Positions 20,609 through 28,756 are shown, numbered from the stretch's first letter. The stretch: 64,000 bases of DNA from CAZJHX01 sp964545715 (GCA_964545715.1 CAZJHX010000035.1:8278-72277), one strand, 5' to 3'. The notes: generated by a model not told the origin, from the sequence alone. Translations and numbers: made by a program.

Positions 20609-21013
20609 TCAGCAGGTGATTGCGTACCCCTTCAGCTTCGGGGCGCCTGCCAGTCGCTCACGCAGGCCCTGGGGATCGTACGGGCCGTAGGCTTGTGACA
20701 CACCCGAGAAGTCCAGCGTGCGCTGCTCGTCGTCGATGACGAAGTGCCCGCCTCCCACGATGGTCCAGGACCGGTCATACAGGGTGAAGGCGTCCCGCTT
20801 GCGGTTCCACTCGCCGCTGACGTCGAGCTTCAGCAGGAACCGCTCAACGATGTTGCCGTGGTACGTCGACAGCTGCTTGGGCGACAGCACAACGTACTCT
20901 TCATCGTCCTTGCGGAGCTGAACGAACTTGCCCCGTCGTACCGCTGGAAGCTCACGCTGCATCAGGGTTACAAAGTAGGCTTCGGAGTAATCGAGATAAA
21001 AGAATCGAAGCAT
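20609..21013 (-). CDS. Janus/Ocnus-like (PHPT1-type) protein, candidate phosphohistidine phosphatase
   Basis: 134 residues from MLRFFY. The order of conserved elements follows animal PHPT1: a KFVQLR first strand, LSTYHGNIVERF (His52 aligning with the catalytic His of the EYHADI motif), an IVGGGHFVID strand (GGGR/H motif) and FSGVSQAYGPYDPQ (compare YGYSMAYGPAQH). The Cys pair of PHPT1 is absent. The family removes phosphate from histidine. The assignment rests on motif recognition only. A TACACT box lies 6 nt upstream of the chosen ATG. Alternatives are ATGs at 21094 and 20962. Confidence 0.55.
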   Translation of the reverse strand: MLRFFYLDYSEAYFVTLMQRELPAVRRGKFVQLRKDDEEYVVLSPKQLSTYHGNIVERFLLKLDVSGEWNRKRDAFTLYDRSWTIVGGGHFVIDDEQRTLDFSGVSQAYGPYDPQGLRERLAGAPKLKGYAITC

Positions 21014-21117
21014 CTCAATAGTGTACGCCACTCTGGCGATTAACTGATTCAAGGTTTGCGCGATCCTACCCAAGGCTGTATGGTGCGGGTCCATTCACCG
21101 GCGGGAGGGTCCACGAG

Positions 21118-21294
21118 ATGGCAAGACGGCACCTCAGGCGAACGATGCGCAGCAATACCCGACACCGCTACCGCCCAAAGCAGTTTACGGCGACCTGTTC
21201 TGTGTGTGAAGCCCAGCTTCAGCTGCCTGTGCAGCCTCCACCGGGCGTTGAGTTGACTTGCATGGAATGCCTCAACGACAAGGACGCCGGCTGA
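21118..21294 (+). CDS. Small zinc-ribbon protein
   Basis: 58 residues: an Arg-rich N-terminus (MARRHLRRTMRSNTRHRYRP), then CSVC, a 20-residue Pro-containing loop and CMEC, ending LNDKDAG. Two CxxC knuckles predict a single zinc site; the basic start suggests RNA or DNA contact. GGGAGGG lies 8 nt upstream of the ATG. Positioned between the Janus-like gene (divergent) and the cytochrome gene (convergent). Function unknown. Confidence 0.5.
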   Translation: MARRHLRRTMRSNTRHRYRPKQFTATCSVCEAQLQLPVQPPPGVELTCMECLNDKDAG

Positions 21295-21309
21295 GGTCGG
21301 GCGAGACCC

Positions 21310-21708
21310 CTATTCGGGGCAACCCTCTTTCTTACAGGCGCTGATCCAAGCTGCGATAGCGGCTTTCTGCGCGTCCGTCAGCTTCTTGGCGACGCCCTTC
21401 ATGGCCTTGGGGATCTTGCCGGCAGGCTTGATCGACTCGGGGATCTTGTCAGCGGCGATGCCGTGACCCATGGCGGTCAGCAGCTTGGCCTTGCTCATGC
21501 CGGCGATGTTCGGGGTCTTTTTCTTCCCGGTTTTGCCGGTGAGGGTCTTCTTATGACAGCCCGTACACTTCTTCACCGCGCCCGGCTTCGCTGCCGTGAT
21601 CTCGGTGTCGTCTGCTGACGGCGTGGCGGGTTCGCTGGTCGCTGGGGGCGTAGCTGCTAAGGCGACGCCCGCGACTAGCGCTGCGGCAATAAAGATAGCC
21701 TTCTTCAT
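21310..21708 (-). CDS. Periplasmic class I cytochrome c
   Basis: 132 residues with a signal peptide (MKKAIFIAAALVAGVALA). One heme-binding site CTGCH (C48, C51, H52). A Lys-rich mono-heme domain follows, with MGHGI or a later Met (MKGVAKKLTDAQKAAIAAWI) as possible distal ligand; this helix is typical of the C-terminus of small cytochromes c. It would carry electrons in the periplasm. AAGGAGC precedes the ATG by 8-9 nt. The redox partner is not evident from neighbours. Confidence 0.85.
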   Translation of the reverse strand: MKKAIFIAAALVAGVALAATPPATSEPATPSADDTEITAAKPGAVKKCTGCHKKTLTGKTGKKKTPNIAGMSKAKLLTAMGHGIAADKIPESIKPAGKIPKAMKGVAKKLTDAQKAAIAAWISACKKEGCPE

Positions 21709-21863
21709 TCCGATCTTGCTCCTTGGTAATCCCGGTCGTCCCGACCGTTTCGCACAACGTTCGGATGAGACTAACCGGTAAAGTGACGTGATGACAACGG
21801 CACGCCCCGATCGCAGACACAGGGGTTGAGACGTTTGGCGTCCATGAGTTATTCAATGCGCCG

Positions 21864-22553
21864 ATGACGGATTTGCTGGCGCGACAGCGCGAATACTACC
21901 GAGAGCGTGCGGCCGAGTACGACGAGTGGTTCACACGGCAGGGACGCTATGACCGTGGACCGGCTTTCAACACATCGTGGTTTCAGGAGGCGGAGCAGGT
22001 ACGCCGACACCTGGTCGACTTCGCGCCGCGCGGGCGGGTGCTGGAGCTGGCGTGCGGCACCGGGCTGTGGACGCGGCACCTGGCCCCGATGGCGGACGCG
22101 CTGACCTGCGTGGATGCGGCGCCGCAGATGGTCGAGGTCAACAAGGCGCGGGTGGCCGACGGCGGCGTGCGCTACGAGCTGGCGGACATCTTCGAGTGGA
22201 CGCCCGACGGCCAATACGACGTCGTCTTCTTCGGCTTCTGGCTCTCCCATGTGCCCTGCGTCCGGTTCGACGCCTTCTGGTCGCTGGTCGAGCGCGCGTT
22301 GGCTCCTGGTGGCCGCTTCTTCTTCGTCGACTCGCTCTTCAACGCCAACTCGACGGCTGCGGATCACCAACTGAACGGACCGGACGCCGAGCGGGTCACG
22401 CGCAAGCTCAACGACGGCCGCGCCTTTGACATCGTGAAGGTCTTTTACCGGCCACAGCGCCTGGCCGACCGGCTCGCCGCCCTCGGTTGGGACGCCCGGA
22501 TCACCAGCACCGACAACTTCTTTCTGCTGGGCAGCGGCGCGCGCCGAAGCTGA
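21864..22553 (+). CDS. Class I SAM-dependent methyltransferase
   Basis: 229 residues. Motif I is VLELACGTGLWT (about residues 58-69). Asp of TCVDAAPQMVEVNKAR is the acidic residue contacting the SAM ribose, and YDVVFFGFWLSHVP is motif IV. The N-terminal YYRERAAEYDEWF segment is common in small-molecule methyltransferases. The substrate is unknown. No Shine-Dalgarno sequence; an AT-rich TTCAAT lies 6 nt before the ATG. The stop abuts that of the convergent permease (22553/22554). Confidence 0.85.
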   Translation: MTDLLARQREYYRERAAEYDEWFTRQGRYDRGPAFNTSWFQEAEQVRRHLVDFAPRGRVLELACGTGLWTRHLAPMADALTCVDAAPQMVEVNKARVADGGVRYELADIFEWTPDGQYDVVFFGFWLSHVPCVRFDAFWSLVERALAPGGRFFFVDSLFNANSTAADHQLNGPDAERVTRKLNDGRAFDIVKVFYRPQRLADRLAALGWDARITSTDNFFLLGSGARRS

Positions 22554-23273
22554 CTATTTCAGCAGCAGCACCAGCCCCATCCCTGCGAACGCGATCCAGC
22601 TGACCGTTCGAAAGCGCTCGGCGGAGATGCGGCGGGCAAGGCGCGTGCCGACGGCCAGGCCCACAAACACGGCGGGCAAGCCGATGGCCGACTCGATCAG
22701 CACCTGCTGCGTCATCATGCCCTGCGACGCGGCGATCGGGACCCGGCACAGGCTCCAAATGGTAAACACGACCTGCAGCGTAGCCTTGAGCTGGTCAGGC
22801 GTCTCGGGGCGCCCGTACAGGTACGCGACCATCGGGGGGCCGCCGGTGTTCATGGCGCCGGAAAGAACGCCGGACGCGGCACCTGCCGCCGCACCCCAGG
22901 CCGGTCCCAGCGCGCGCGTCGTCTGCTGACCCCACAGGTTCCAGCCCGCGATGGCGATGACCACGCCGCCCAACGCGCGCGTCATGAATGCGCCGTCCAG
23001 CGAGCCCAGCAAGAAGACGCCTATGGCGACGCCCGCGATGCCGGTGGGCAGAATGGGCACCAGGATGCGCCACTGGATGTGCTCGCGCATCATCCACGCC
23101 ATCAGGCCCGAGATCAGCAGCCCCATGAGATTGACCAGGGAGGCGGCGTGCACCACACCGTGTGTGAGCGTCAGTACCGTCATGCCGACGATGCCGCAGC
23201 CAAAACCCAGAAATCCGTTGATGGCGGAGGCGCCAAAGAAGACGCCGATGACGATGACCGTGGCGACGAACAC
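22554..23273 (-). CDS. TauE/SafE-family anion permease
   Basis: 239 residues, about eight membrane helices in two repeats. Signature segments are NGFLGFGCGIVGMTVLTL near the N-terminus and SGVLSGAMNTGGPPMVAYLY in the second half, where family members have G-x-x-x-G-x-GGP. The family exports or imports small sulfur- or carbon-containing anions such as sulfite or sulfoacetate. GTG start. The TATAAG box 8 nt upstream overlaps the -10 box of the divergent lipoprotein gene, 25 bp away. Confidence 0.85.
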   Translation of the reverse strand: MFVATVIVIGVFFGASAINGFLGFGCGIVGMTVLTLTHGVVHAASLVNLMGLLISGLMAWMMREHIQWRILVPILPTGIAGVAIGVFLLGSLDGAFMTRALGGVVIAIAGWNLWGQQTTRALGPAWGAAAGAASGVLSGAMNTGGPPMVAYLYGRPETPDQLKATLQVVFTIWSLCRVPIAASQGMMTQQVLIESAIGLPAVFVGLAVGTRLARRISAERFRTVSWIAFAGMGLVLLLK

Positions 23274-23281
23274 CGTCGGCC

Positions 23282-23289
23282 CTTATAGT
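23282..23289. promoter_or_regulatory. Overlapping divergent -10 boxes
   Basis: Plus-strand TATAGT (23284-23289) ends 9 nt before ATG 23299. Minus-strand TATAAG (plus 23282-23287) ends 8 nt before the GTG at 23273. Both are five of six matches to TATAAT, sharing four bases, with no room for leaders. Confidence 0.5.
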
Positions 23290-23298
23290 CGACGCGTG

Positions 23299-24294
23299 AT
23301 GACGCGAGCAACCACAATACTGGCAGTCGCCCTCCTTCTCGGATGTGGCGACGACCTGGCGGACCCGAGTCACTCCGAGCAAGTCGTGGCCGACGACGTC
23401 ATTCATCTGACCGTGGTGGTGCATCTGGAAGGCTGGCCGGCGCACGAGAACATCGCGTTTCAAACCTACGCCGCCAAGGTGCGTGCGACGCTGAAAGAGG
23501 TTCAGGACCACGGCGCCGTCTTCAGCTGGGAGACCAAGAACCTCATCGAGCCGAGCGTGCAGTTTGACGACAACATCCTCCTGGAGCTGCAGAGCAGCGG
23601 GCAGTCGGTCGGTGTGCACGCGGATCTCGGCGCGTCCGGCAGCCCGGGCGGCGCGTACGACCAACAGAAGTTCACGGCGGAGCTCAAGTCCCTGCGCACT
23701 GACATGCAGGCGCTCGGCGTCACACCCAGGCACGTGTCGGGCATCTGCTCGGAGCTGGACTGGGTGAAGGCCGCGCGCGACGCTGGGTTCGAGTTCGCCA
23801 GCGGCCAGGTGGCCTTTTGTTTGAAATCTTTGGGCCAGATCGCCATCCCCGACAACTACAAGGCGTGCGCGAGCCCAGAAGAGTGTCACCAGCCCTATCC
23901 GAGCGACGCCGAGGAGACCGTGTTTCCGTGGCGCGTGGAGAGCGGCCTGAACTGGACGACCCCGAGCAGCGACGGCGACCTGGTGCTGTTTCACAGCAGC
24001 GGCGAGATCGGGTGCGCGGCCGAGCTGCGAGCGGATCCGACCGCGGCGCTGGACGCCTGCGTGCTGGACCACGCGGACGTGGACGCGGCCATGGCCAACC
24101 TGGAGGCGGCCTTCGCGCACACCGATCCCAAGCGCTTCAACACCCACGTGGTGGTCTGGAGCTTTGGACGCGAGTTCGAGCCCTACCTGCTGGGCAAATG
24201 GCTCGATCGCATCAAACCATTCGTAACGTCGGGACGAGTTAAGTGGACCACGCTCTCGCAGATGTACGATGATTTCACGGCGGCAGGCGGTTGA
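23299..24294 (+). CDS. Lipoprotein resembling polysaccharide deacetylase-type (beta/alpha) barrels
   Basis: 331 residues from MTRATT; the lipobox is LLLGC. The mature part alternates strands and helices with VHLEGW, SVGVHADLGASG and RHVSGICSELDWVKAARDAGFEFASG. The layout is reminiscent of glycoside hydrolase/deacetylase barrels, but the canonical TFDDG is missing, so catalysis is uncertain. First gene of a two-gene unit: the selenoprotein gene starts 14 nt after its stop. A much longer frame from 22951 runs antisense through the permease and was not used. Confidence 0.6.
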   Translation: MTRATTILAVALLLGCGDDLADPSHSEQVVADDVIHLTVVVHLEGWPAHENIAFQTYAAKVRATLKEVQDHGAVFSWETKNLIEPSVQFDDNILLELQSSGQSVGVHADLGASGSPGGAYDQQKFTAELKSLRTDMQALGVTPRHVSGICSELDWVKAARDAGFEFASGQVAFCLKSLGQIAIPDNYKACASPEECHQPYPSDAEETVFPWRVESGLNWTTPSSDGDLVLFHSSGEIGCAAELRADPTAALDACVLDHADVDAAMANLEAAFAHTDPKRFNTHVVVWSFGREFEPYLLGKWLDRIKPFVTSGRVKWTTLSQMYDDFTAAGG

Positions 24295-24307
24295 TATGGA
24301 GGGTGGA

Positions 24308-26065
24308 ATGCGCAAGTTGTTGTTATCGCTGATGATGTTGGCGCTCGCTGGATGCGGCGGCGCCGATGGCGACGACGTGGTGCCGGCGGGAGATCCCGAT
24401 GACAACGTCCGACCGCTGGCCAGCGTTGGTGTGGTCGAGGGCGCGCTGTACGCCGATTTGGCCGTAAACGGCGACCTGGTCTACGGCTGCACGGCTTCAC
24501 ACGGAATGCGGATCGCCTCGCTGGGCGCCGATGGCGCGCTGACCACCACCGTAGAGCAGGCGACGTTCGATCAGGCCGCGGGTTGTCGCACCGTGAGCGC
24601 TGCGCCGGACGGCGTCGTGTTTGTCGGGGGCGAGGCCACCGGCGGCGGCTCCTGGATCGCACAGGTGGACGCGGACGGGACGGCGACCAACGCCGTGACC
24701 ACGTCTGCCGGCCTGGTGGAGACCGTGACCGCGACCGAGACCCACGTTTTTGCCGCGGTCGGCTCGGCCGGGCTTGTGATCTTCGGTCGCAACGACGGCG
24801 CGCTGGCCCAGGTGGGCGCGCTGACCGAGGGCTTTGACCGCGCGCTGGGCGTCGCTGTGTGGGGTGACCGCCTGCTGGTAGCGGACGGGCTGTCGGGCGT
24901 GGCGCTGGTCGACATCTCGGACCCGACCGCACCCGCCATCGAGAGCCACTTTGACACCAAAGGCACGGCGCGTCGCGTGCTGGTAAGGGACGATCTGGCG
25001 TACGTCGGGGACGTAGGCGGCGGCGTGACCGTCTACGACCCGGAAGCCGGCAAGAAGATCGGCACCTGGAAGACCCACGGATCGGCCGTGGACCTGGCGT
25101 TTGGCGAGGGCGACCGTCTGCTTGTCGCAAACCTGGAGGACCTCTGCATCCTGGATGCGTCGGACCCCGCCGAGCTGCATCTGGTGGCGACCGAGGTGCT
25201 GCCCGGTGAGGGTGGTCGCGCCGGTCGCGTTATCGCGGTGCGTGCCACCGCAGGGCTGGCGCTGGCGGCTGAGTGGTCCGGGCTGTGGACGTTTGACTAC
25301 TCCACGGTCGCATCGCCCGACATCCACCTGAGCCGCACGGCGCTGGATCTGGGCGTTGTCTCGCTGAAAAGCGCGGAGGCCCTGATCATCGAGAACCTGG
25401 GCATGTCGGTCTTGGACATCATCGAGGTCACAGTCGACCATCCCGACTTCGAGGTCACGCTGGACGACGACCGCCTGGGACCCGGCAAGAAGACGCTGCT
25501 GACGGTGGAGTTTGAGCCGTCCGACGACAAGCCGATCACGGGCACCGTCACCTTGACGACCAACGACCCGGACGAGCGCACCGTACACATCCCGCTCAGC
25601 GCTAACGCCGAGGGCGGTCTGCAGGTCGGCGCGCCGTTTGACCCGACCGACTCGCGCATCTTCTCCCAGTACGAAACGGCGGCCAACGTCACGGTAGGGG
25701 GCGAGTACCCGGGCAAGGTGGTCATCTTAGCCTGGTTCGGCACCTCGTGAGGCACCTGTGGTCTGCAGTTAGCGGACCTCAACAAAGACACAGAGGGTCT
25801 CAGCAGTGACGATTTCGTGCTCATCGGCGTGGCGTCCGGTGCCGACACCGAGTCACAGATAGCCACCTTCAAGAGCCACTATGGCCTGGACAACGTGGTG
25901 CTGTGGATCGACGTGAACAAGGTCTATCGCGATATCGTGGAGCCCGGTGGGCGCAGCTACCCGATCGAGGTCGTCATCGACCGCAAGGGCATCGTGCGCT
26001 ACATCGAGACCGACTACCTGCCCGGTCAGGCTGCCGCCGCGGCCGAGGCCGCGATCAAAGAATAG
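24308..26065 (+). CDS. Probable selenoprotein: LVIVD propeller, Hydin-like and redoxin domain lipoprotein with TGA-encoded Sec481
   Basis: Read through TGA 25748-25750 this is one 585-residue frame. Starts at MRKLLLSL after GGAGGG; the lipobox is LALAGC. Residues 30-330 form an LVIVD-type beta-propeller (VALVDISDPTAP, LCILDASDPAELH). Residues 335-435 form a Hydin/ASPM-like beta-sandwich (LDLGVVSLKSAEALIIENLG). Residues 440-585 are a thioredoxin-fold redoxin: GKVVILAWFGTS-U-GTCGLQLADL, then PIEVVIDRKGIVRYIE. The TGA replaces the first Cys of the CxxC motif (U-x-x-C). A hairpin fitting a bacterial SECIS follows. Conventional annotation would end it at 25750 and leave 25817-26065 as an orphan. 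Probably a thiol oxidoreductase on the periplasmic or outer face. Confidence 0.75.
25751..25778 (+). promoter_or_regulatory. Candidate bacterial SECIS element
   Basis: Directly after the in-frame TGA. The stem GGUCUGC/GCGGACC (25760-25766 with 25772-25778; seven pairs, one G-U) closes a five-nucleotide loop AGUUA. The loop starts 16 nt after the TGA and has G as its second base, which fits the spacing and loop rule known for bacterial SECIS elements. Confidence 0.6.
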
Positions 26066-26066
26066 C

Positions 26067-27077
26067 TCAGCTGAGCAGGTGATGCGCCAGGAAGGCCGCG
26101 CCCTGCTGCTCCGCCCAGAAGACACGCCTCCAGGGCGCGCCGGTGACGAAGCCGACGTGGCCGCCATGCTCCGTGAACGCCGCGGTGAGTAGAGGGTTGG
26201 CGGCGACCTCAGCGTGCGGCATGGCGTCGCTGGGCAGGAACGGATCGTCGGCGCTGGACATCAGCAGCGTGGGGACGCGGATCCGCTCCAGAAACTGCTT
26301 GGAGCTGCTTTGCCGGTAATAATCGCCCGCGTCCGTGAAGCCGTGGATGGGCGCGGTGACGGCGTTGTCGAACTGGCGAAACGTCTTGGCGTTCAAGGCG
26401 CGCTGGATGTCGGGCAGCGCCGGACCGAAGCGGGGCAGATCGGCGCGCAGTTTGTCCGTCAGCTGCTTGAGCAGGTACCACGTGTAGACCCCGCCGCCCT
26501 TCTCCTCCAGCTCGTTGGCGCAGGCTTCCAGATCAAACGGGACGGAGATGCCGACGGCGGCGCTGAGCTGGGTGTCTTCGCTGCGCTCCCCCAGGTGCTT
26601 GAGCAGCACGTTGCCACCCAGGGAGACGCCGATGCCGCCGAACGGGACGTCGCCAAAGCGCTCGCGGAGCAGGTCGATGACGAGCGCCGCGTCGCGGGTG
26701 TCGCCTGAGTGATACAGCCGTGGGGTGAGGTTGGGCTCGCCGCTGCAGGAGCGGAAGTTCAGGCCGACCGCTCGGACACCGAGACCGGCCAGCAGGCGAT
26801 AGGTCTCGTAGGCGTAGCCGGTGCGCGCGGAGCCCTCGAGGCCATGGAACAGCACGACGATTGGGGCGCTGTCCCCCAGGTCTGCCCACGTGGCGCCCGG
26901 CACGTCCGCGAAGTCGATGTGAACAAAGTCCCCGTCGGGGGTGTCTATGCGCTCGCGCCGGAAACGCACACCGCGCTTGCGACGCACGTAGCGGCCGCCG
27001 ATCGTCTGCGCGTGACGACCCCGGAGCCATGGCGCTTGCCTGAAGCGGCGGATCTGTGGGTGATGTGGCGCGTTCAT
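26067..27077 (-). CDS. YheT-family alpha/beta-hydrolase
   Basis: 336 residues from MNAPHHPQ. Family hallmarks are WLRGRHAQTIGG near the N-terminus, VVLFHGLEGS (oxyanion loop), NFRSCSGEPN, LYHSGDTRDA and the nucleophile elbow GVSLGGN; the late acidic residue is in SSADDPFLP and His in EHGGHVGF. Members are poorly characterised esterases or lipases of the cytoplasm. The gene is convergent with the selenoprotein gene, and the two stops lie within a 12-bp palindrome (GCTCAGCTGAGC, 26065-26076). An upstream ATG at 27113 is possible but adds no family sequence. Confidence 0.88.
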   Translation of the reverse strand: MNAPHHPQIRRFRQAPWLRGRHAQTIGGRYVRRKRGVRFRRERIDTPDGDFVHIDFADVPGATWADLGDSAPIVVLFHGLEGSARTGYAYETYRLLAGLGVRAVGLNFRSCSGEPNLTPRLYHSGDTRDAALVIDLLRERFGDVPFGGIGVSLGGNVLLKHLGERSEDTQLSAAVGISVPFDLEACANELEEKGGGVYTWYLLKQLTDKLRADLPRFGPALPDIQRALNAKTFRQFDNAVTAPIHGFTDAGDYYRQSSSKQFLERIRVPTLLMSSADDPFLPSDAMPHAEVAANPLLTAAFTEHGGHVGFVTGAPWRRVFWAEQQGAAFLAHHLLS

Positions 27078-27118
27078 GGTGCCCTCTGCGTCCGGAAGAT
27101 GTGTAGGATACACAAACC

Positions 27119-27565
27119 ATGTGCGCTGACACGACAGAATCCGGCAACGCCTTCATGGCGGGAGAGTGCCGGATCCCGCTGACCGAGCTGAGCTTCAGCT
27201 GGGCGCGCTCGGGTGGTCCGGGCGGTCAAAACGTCAACAAAGTCGAGACGAAGGCCGTGCTGCGCTTCGACTTTGCCGGGTCGCCGTCCATCTCCGACGA
27301 GCTCAAGGAGCGGGCGAAGCCGAAGCTGGCGCCGCGGCTGACGGACGAGGGCGAGCTTGTGCTGAGCTCCACCAAGACCCGGAGTCGCGAGCAGAACCGT
27401 AGCGACTGCATCGAGCGGCTGGCGGCGCTGCTGGCTGACGCCTTTCAGCCGGTGCGGGTACGCAAGAAGACGCGGCCGTCCAGGGCGCAGAAGCAGCGGC
27501 GGTTGGACAACAAGAAGCGCCGGGGCGAGAAGAAGAAGGATCGGGGACAGCGGTGGGACGAATGA
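27119..27565 (+). CDS. arfB: ArfB-type peptidyl-tRNA hydrolase (ribosome rescue)
   Basis: 148 residues. SGGPGGQNVNKVETK contains the catalytic GGQ (residues about 35-37), which hydrolyses peptidyl-tRNA on stalled ribosomes. The C-terminal tail is strongly basic (RKKTRPSRAQKQRRLDNKKRRGEKKKDRG), as needed to occupy the empty mRNA channel. Length is typical of YaeJ/ArfB. The ATG at 27119 follows a TAGGAT box by 9 nt without a clear ribosome-binding site. An internal ATG at 27155 could also serve. The stop overlaps the next start (ATGA). Confidence 0.92.
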   Translation: MCADTTESGNAFMAGECRIPLTELSFSWARSGGPGGQNVNKVETKAVLRFDFAGSPSISDELKERAKPKLAPRLTDEGELVLSSTKTRSREQNRSDCIERLAALLADAFQPVRVRKKTRPSRAQKQRRLDNKKRRGEKKKDRGQRWDE

Positions 27566-28056
27566 GGTGCACCGTGGCAACGGCTGCTGTCATTCTGGCG
27601 GTGGGCTGCAACATCAAGGATCTGAAGAACGTGGATCCGCCACCCCCGCTGGTGCCGGAGACTGTGCAGTTTCTGGACCCCGCGACGGACATCGCCGGGC
27701 CGGATTTTTTCGGGTCTCCCGACCCGGGCCAGCCTCCGACCGACCTCGGCCAGCCGGACGTCTTTGTGCCGCCCATCGATGTGGCGCCGTCCGTCGATTC
27801 CGGCCCCGATGCAGGGTCGCCGGACCTACCCGTGGTGCCCGACGATTTGTGCTGGCCGTGCCTCGAGAGCTCAGAGTGCGGCGGCGCTGATGACGCATGC
27901 GTGCTGTACAGTGACGACGAGGAGCAAGGCTTCTGCGCGATGCCGTGTGACGAGTCGGCGCCGTGCCCGGACGGCTATTCGTGCGAAATCCTTTACGAAC
28001 CGAGCGAGATGCGGTTCCTCTTTCAGTGCAAATCGCTTGACAGTTGTGGCGGCTGA
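27562..28056 (+). CDS. Small Cys-containing lipoprotein
   Basis: 164 residues. MRCTVATAAVILAVGC is a lipoprotein signal. A Pro/Asp-rich linker (PPPPLVPET to VPPIDVAPS) runs to about residue 90. The C-terminal 70 residues contain eight or more Cys in CWPCLESSECGGADDAC and CAMPCDESAPCPDGYSC, an EGF-like compact disulfide module also found at the start of the larger Cys-rich proteins here. Its ATG overlaps the arfB stop (ATGA), so translation is coupled. Function unknown. Confidence 0.7.
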   Translation: MRCTVATAAVILAVGCNIKDLKNVDPPPPLVPETVQFLDPATDIAGPDFFGSPDPGQPPTDLGQPDVFVPPIDVAPSVDSGPDAGSPDLPVVPDDLCWPCLESSECGGADDACVLYSDDEEQGFCAMPCDESAPCPDGYSCEILYEPSEMRFLFQCKSLDSCGG

Positions 28057-28070
28057 CAACTAGTGTACTA
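28037..28070 (+). promoter_or_regulatory. Promoter/operator region of the TetR gene
   Basis: TTGACA (28037-28042) lies in the 3' end of the preceding lipoprotein gene. It is followed by an inverted repeat AGTTGT-8 bp-ACAACT (28042-28047, 28056-28061) and a second TAGT-GT-ACTA (28061-28070). The position fits an autoregulatory TetR operator over the promoter. Confidence 0.4.
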
Positions 28071-28104
28071 AGCGTTCTGGTGGTCGGCCAGTCCAAGGAA
28101 AAAG

Positions 28105-28746
28105 GTGAACTCGGTGCCTGCTACAAACCAGAAAAAGGCACAGGGCGAAGAGTCTAGAAAGAGACTCCTCGAGGCGGCTGCTGATCTCGTCGGCACGGGC
28201 GGGTATTCGCGCACGAGCGTCGACGCCATCGCTAAGCACGCCGGCGTGGTCAAGAGCGCCCTGTACTGGCATTTCGGCAGCAAGAACGGCCTGCTCATGG
28301 CCGCTCTGGAGCACTACACGTCCGACTGGGTCAGCAACGTCAAGGCGGCCGTGGACCCGGCAAAGGACCCCATCCAGCGGCTGGATCTGCTGCTCGCTCA
28401 CGTGCGCGATCTCATCTTGCACAACCCGCTCAGCCGACGGATGGTGTTTTCTCTGCTGCTGGAGCGCGGACAGCACGACCCGGAGTGCCGGCGCGTGATC
28501 GCGGACCTGTTCACGGCCATGCGGGACGCGCTGAACAAGGGCTTCTCGGGGGTGCTTCCAACGGTGTCGGAAGAGCGCCTGACCATCATCACCGACAACC
28601 TGGTCGCGCAGCTGGATGGGCTCTTTCTGCGGCACATCGCCGAGCCCAACGATCAGCGGCTGGACGATCAGCTGGCGGAGGTGCGCCGCACCGTGATCAT
28701 CCGCCTGGGTCACGAGATCCAGAAGAGCCTGCGCAACAAGTCGTAG
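28105..28746 (+). CDS. TetR/AcrR-family transcriptional regulator
   Basis: 213 residues. The N-terminal helix-turn-helix is clear: RKRLLEAAADLVGTGGYSRTSVDAIAKHAGVVKSALYWHFGSKNGLLMAALE. The remaining 150 residues form an all-helical ligand-binding and dimerisation domain with no recognisable ligand signature. GTG start with AAGGA about 6 nt upstream; an internal GTG at 28114 is possible. It may regulate itself through the inverted repeats upstream, or the propeller lipoprotein gene that follows on the same strand. Confidence 0.88.
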   Translation: MNSVPATNQKKAQGEESRKRLLEAAADLVGTGGYSRTSVDAIAKHAGVVKSALYWHFGSKNGLLMAALEHYTSDWVSNVKAAVDPAKDPIQRLDLLLAHVRDLILHNPLSRRMVFSLLLERGQHDPECRRVIADLFTAMRDALNKGFSGVLPTVSEERLTIITDNLVAQLDGLFLRHIAEPNDQRLDDQLAEVRRTVIIRLGHEIQKSLRNKS

Positions 28747-28756
28747 CATTGTGCGC

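Noticed and set aside
22951..23298. N-terminal extension of the deacetylase-like lipoprotein
   Set aside because: Runs antisense through the TauE/SafE gene; the lipoprotein signal at 23299 gives a far better start.
25817..26065. Separate small ORF after the TGA
   Set aside because: It is in the same frame as the upstream gene, begins in the middle of a redoxin fold and lacks its own ribosome-binding site. Read instead as the end of a selenoprotein.
26065..26076. 12-bp palindrome GCTCAGCTGAGC as terminator
   Set aside because: It covers both convergent stop codons and has no T-run; a palindrome without a loop is a poor hairpin.
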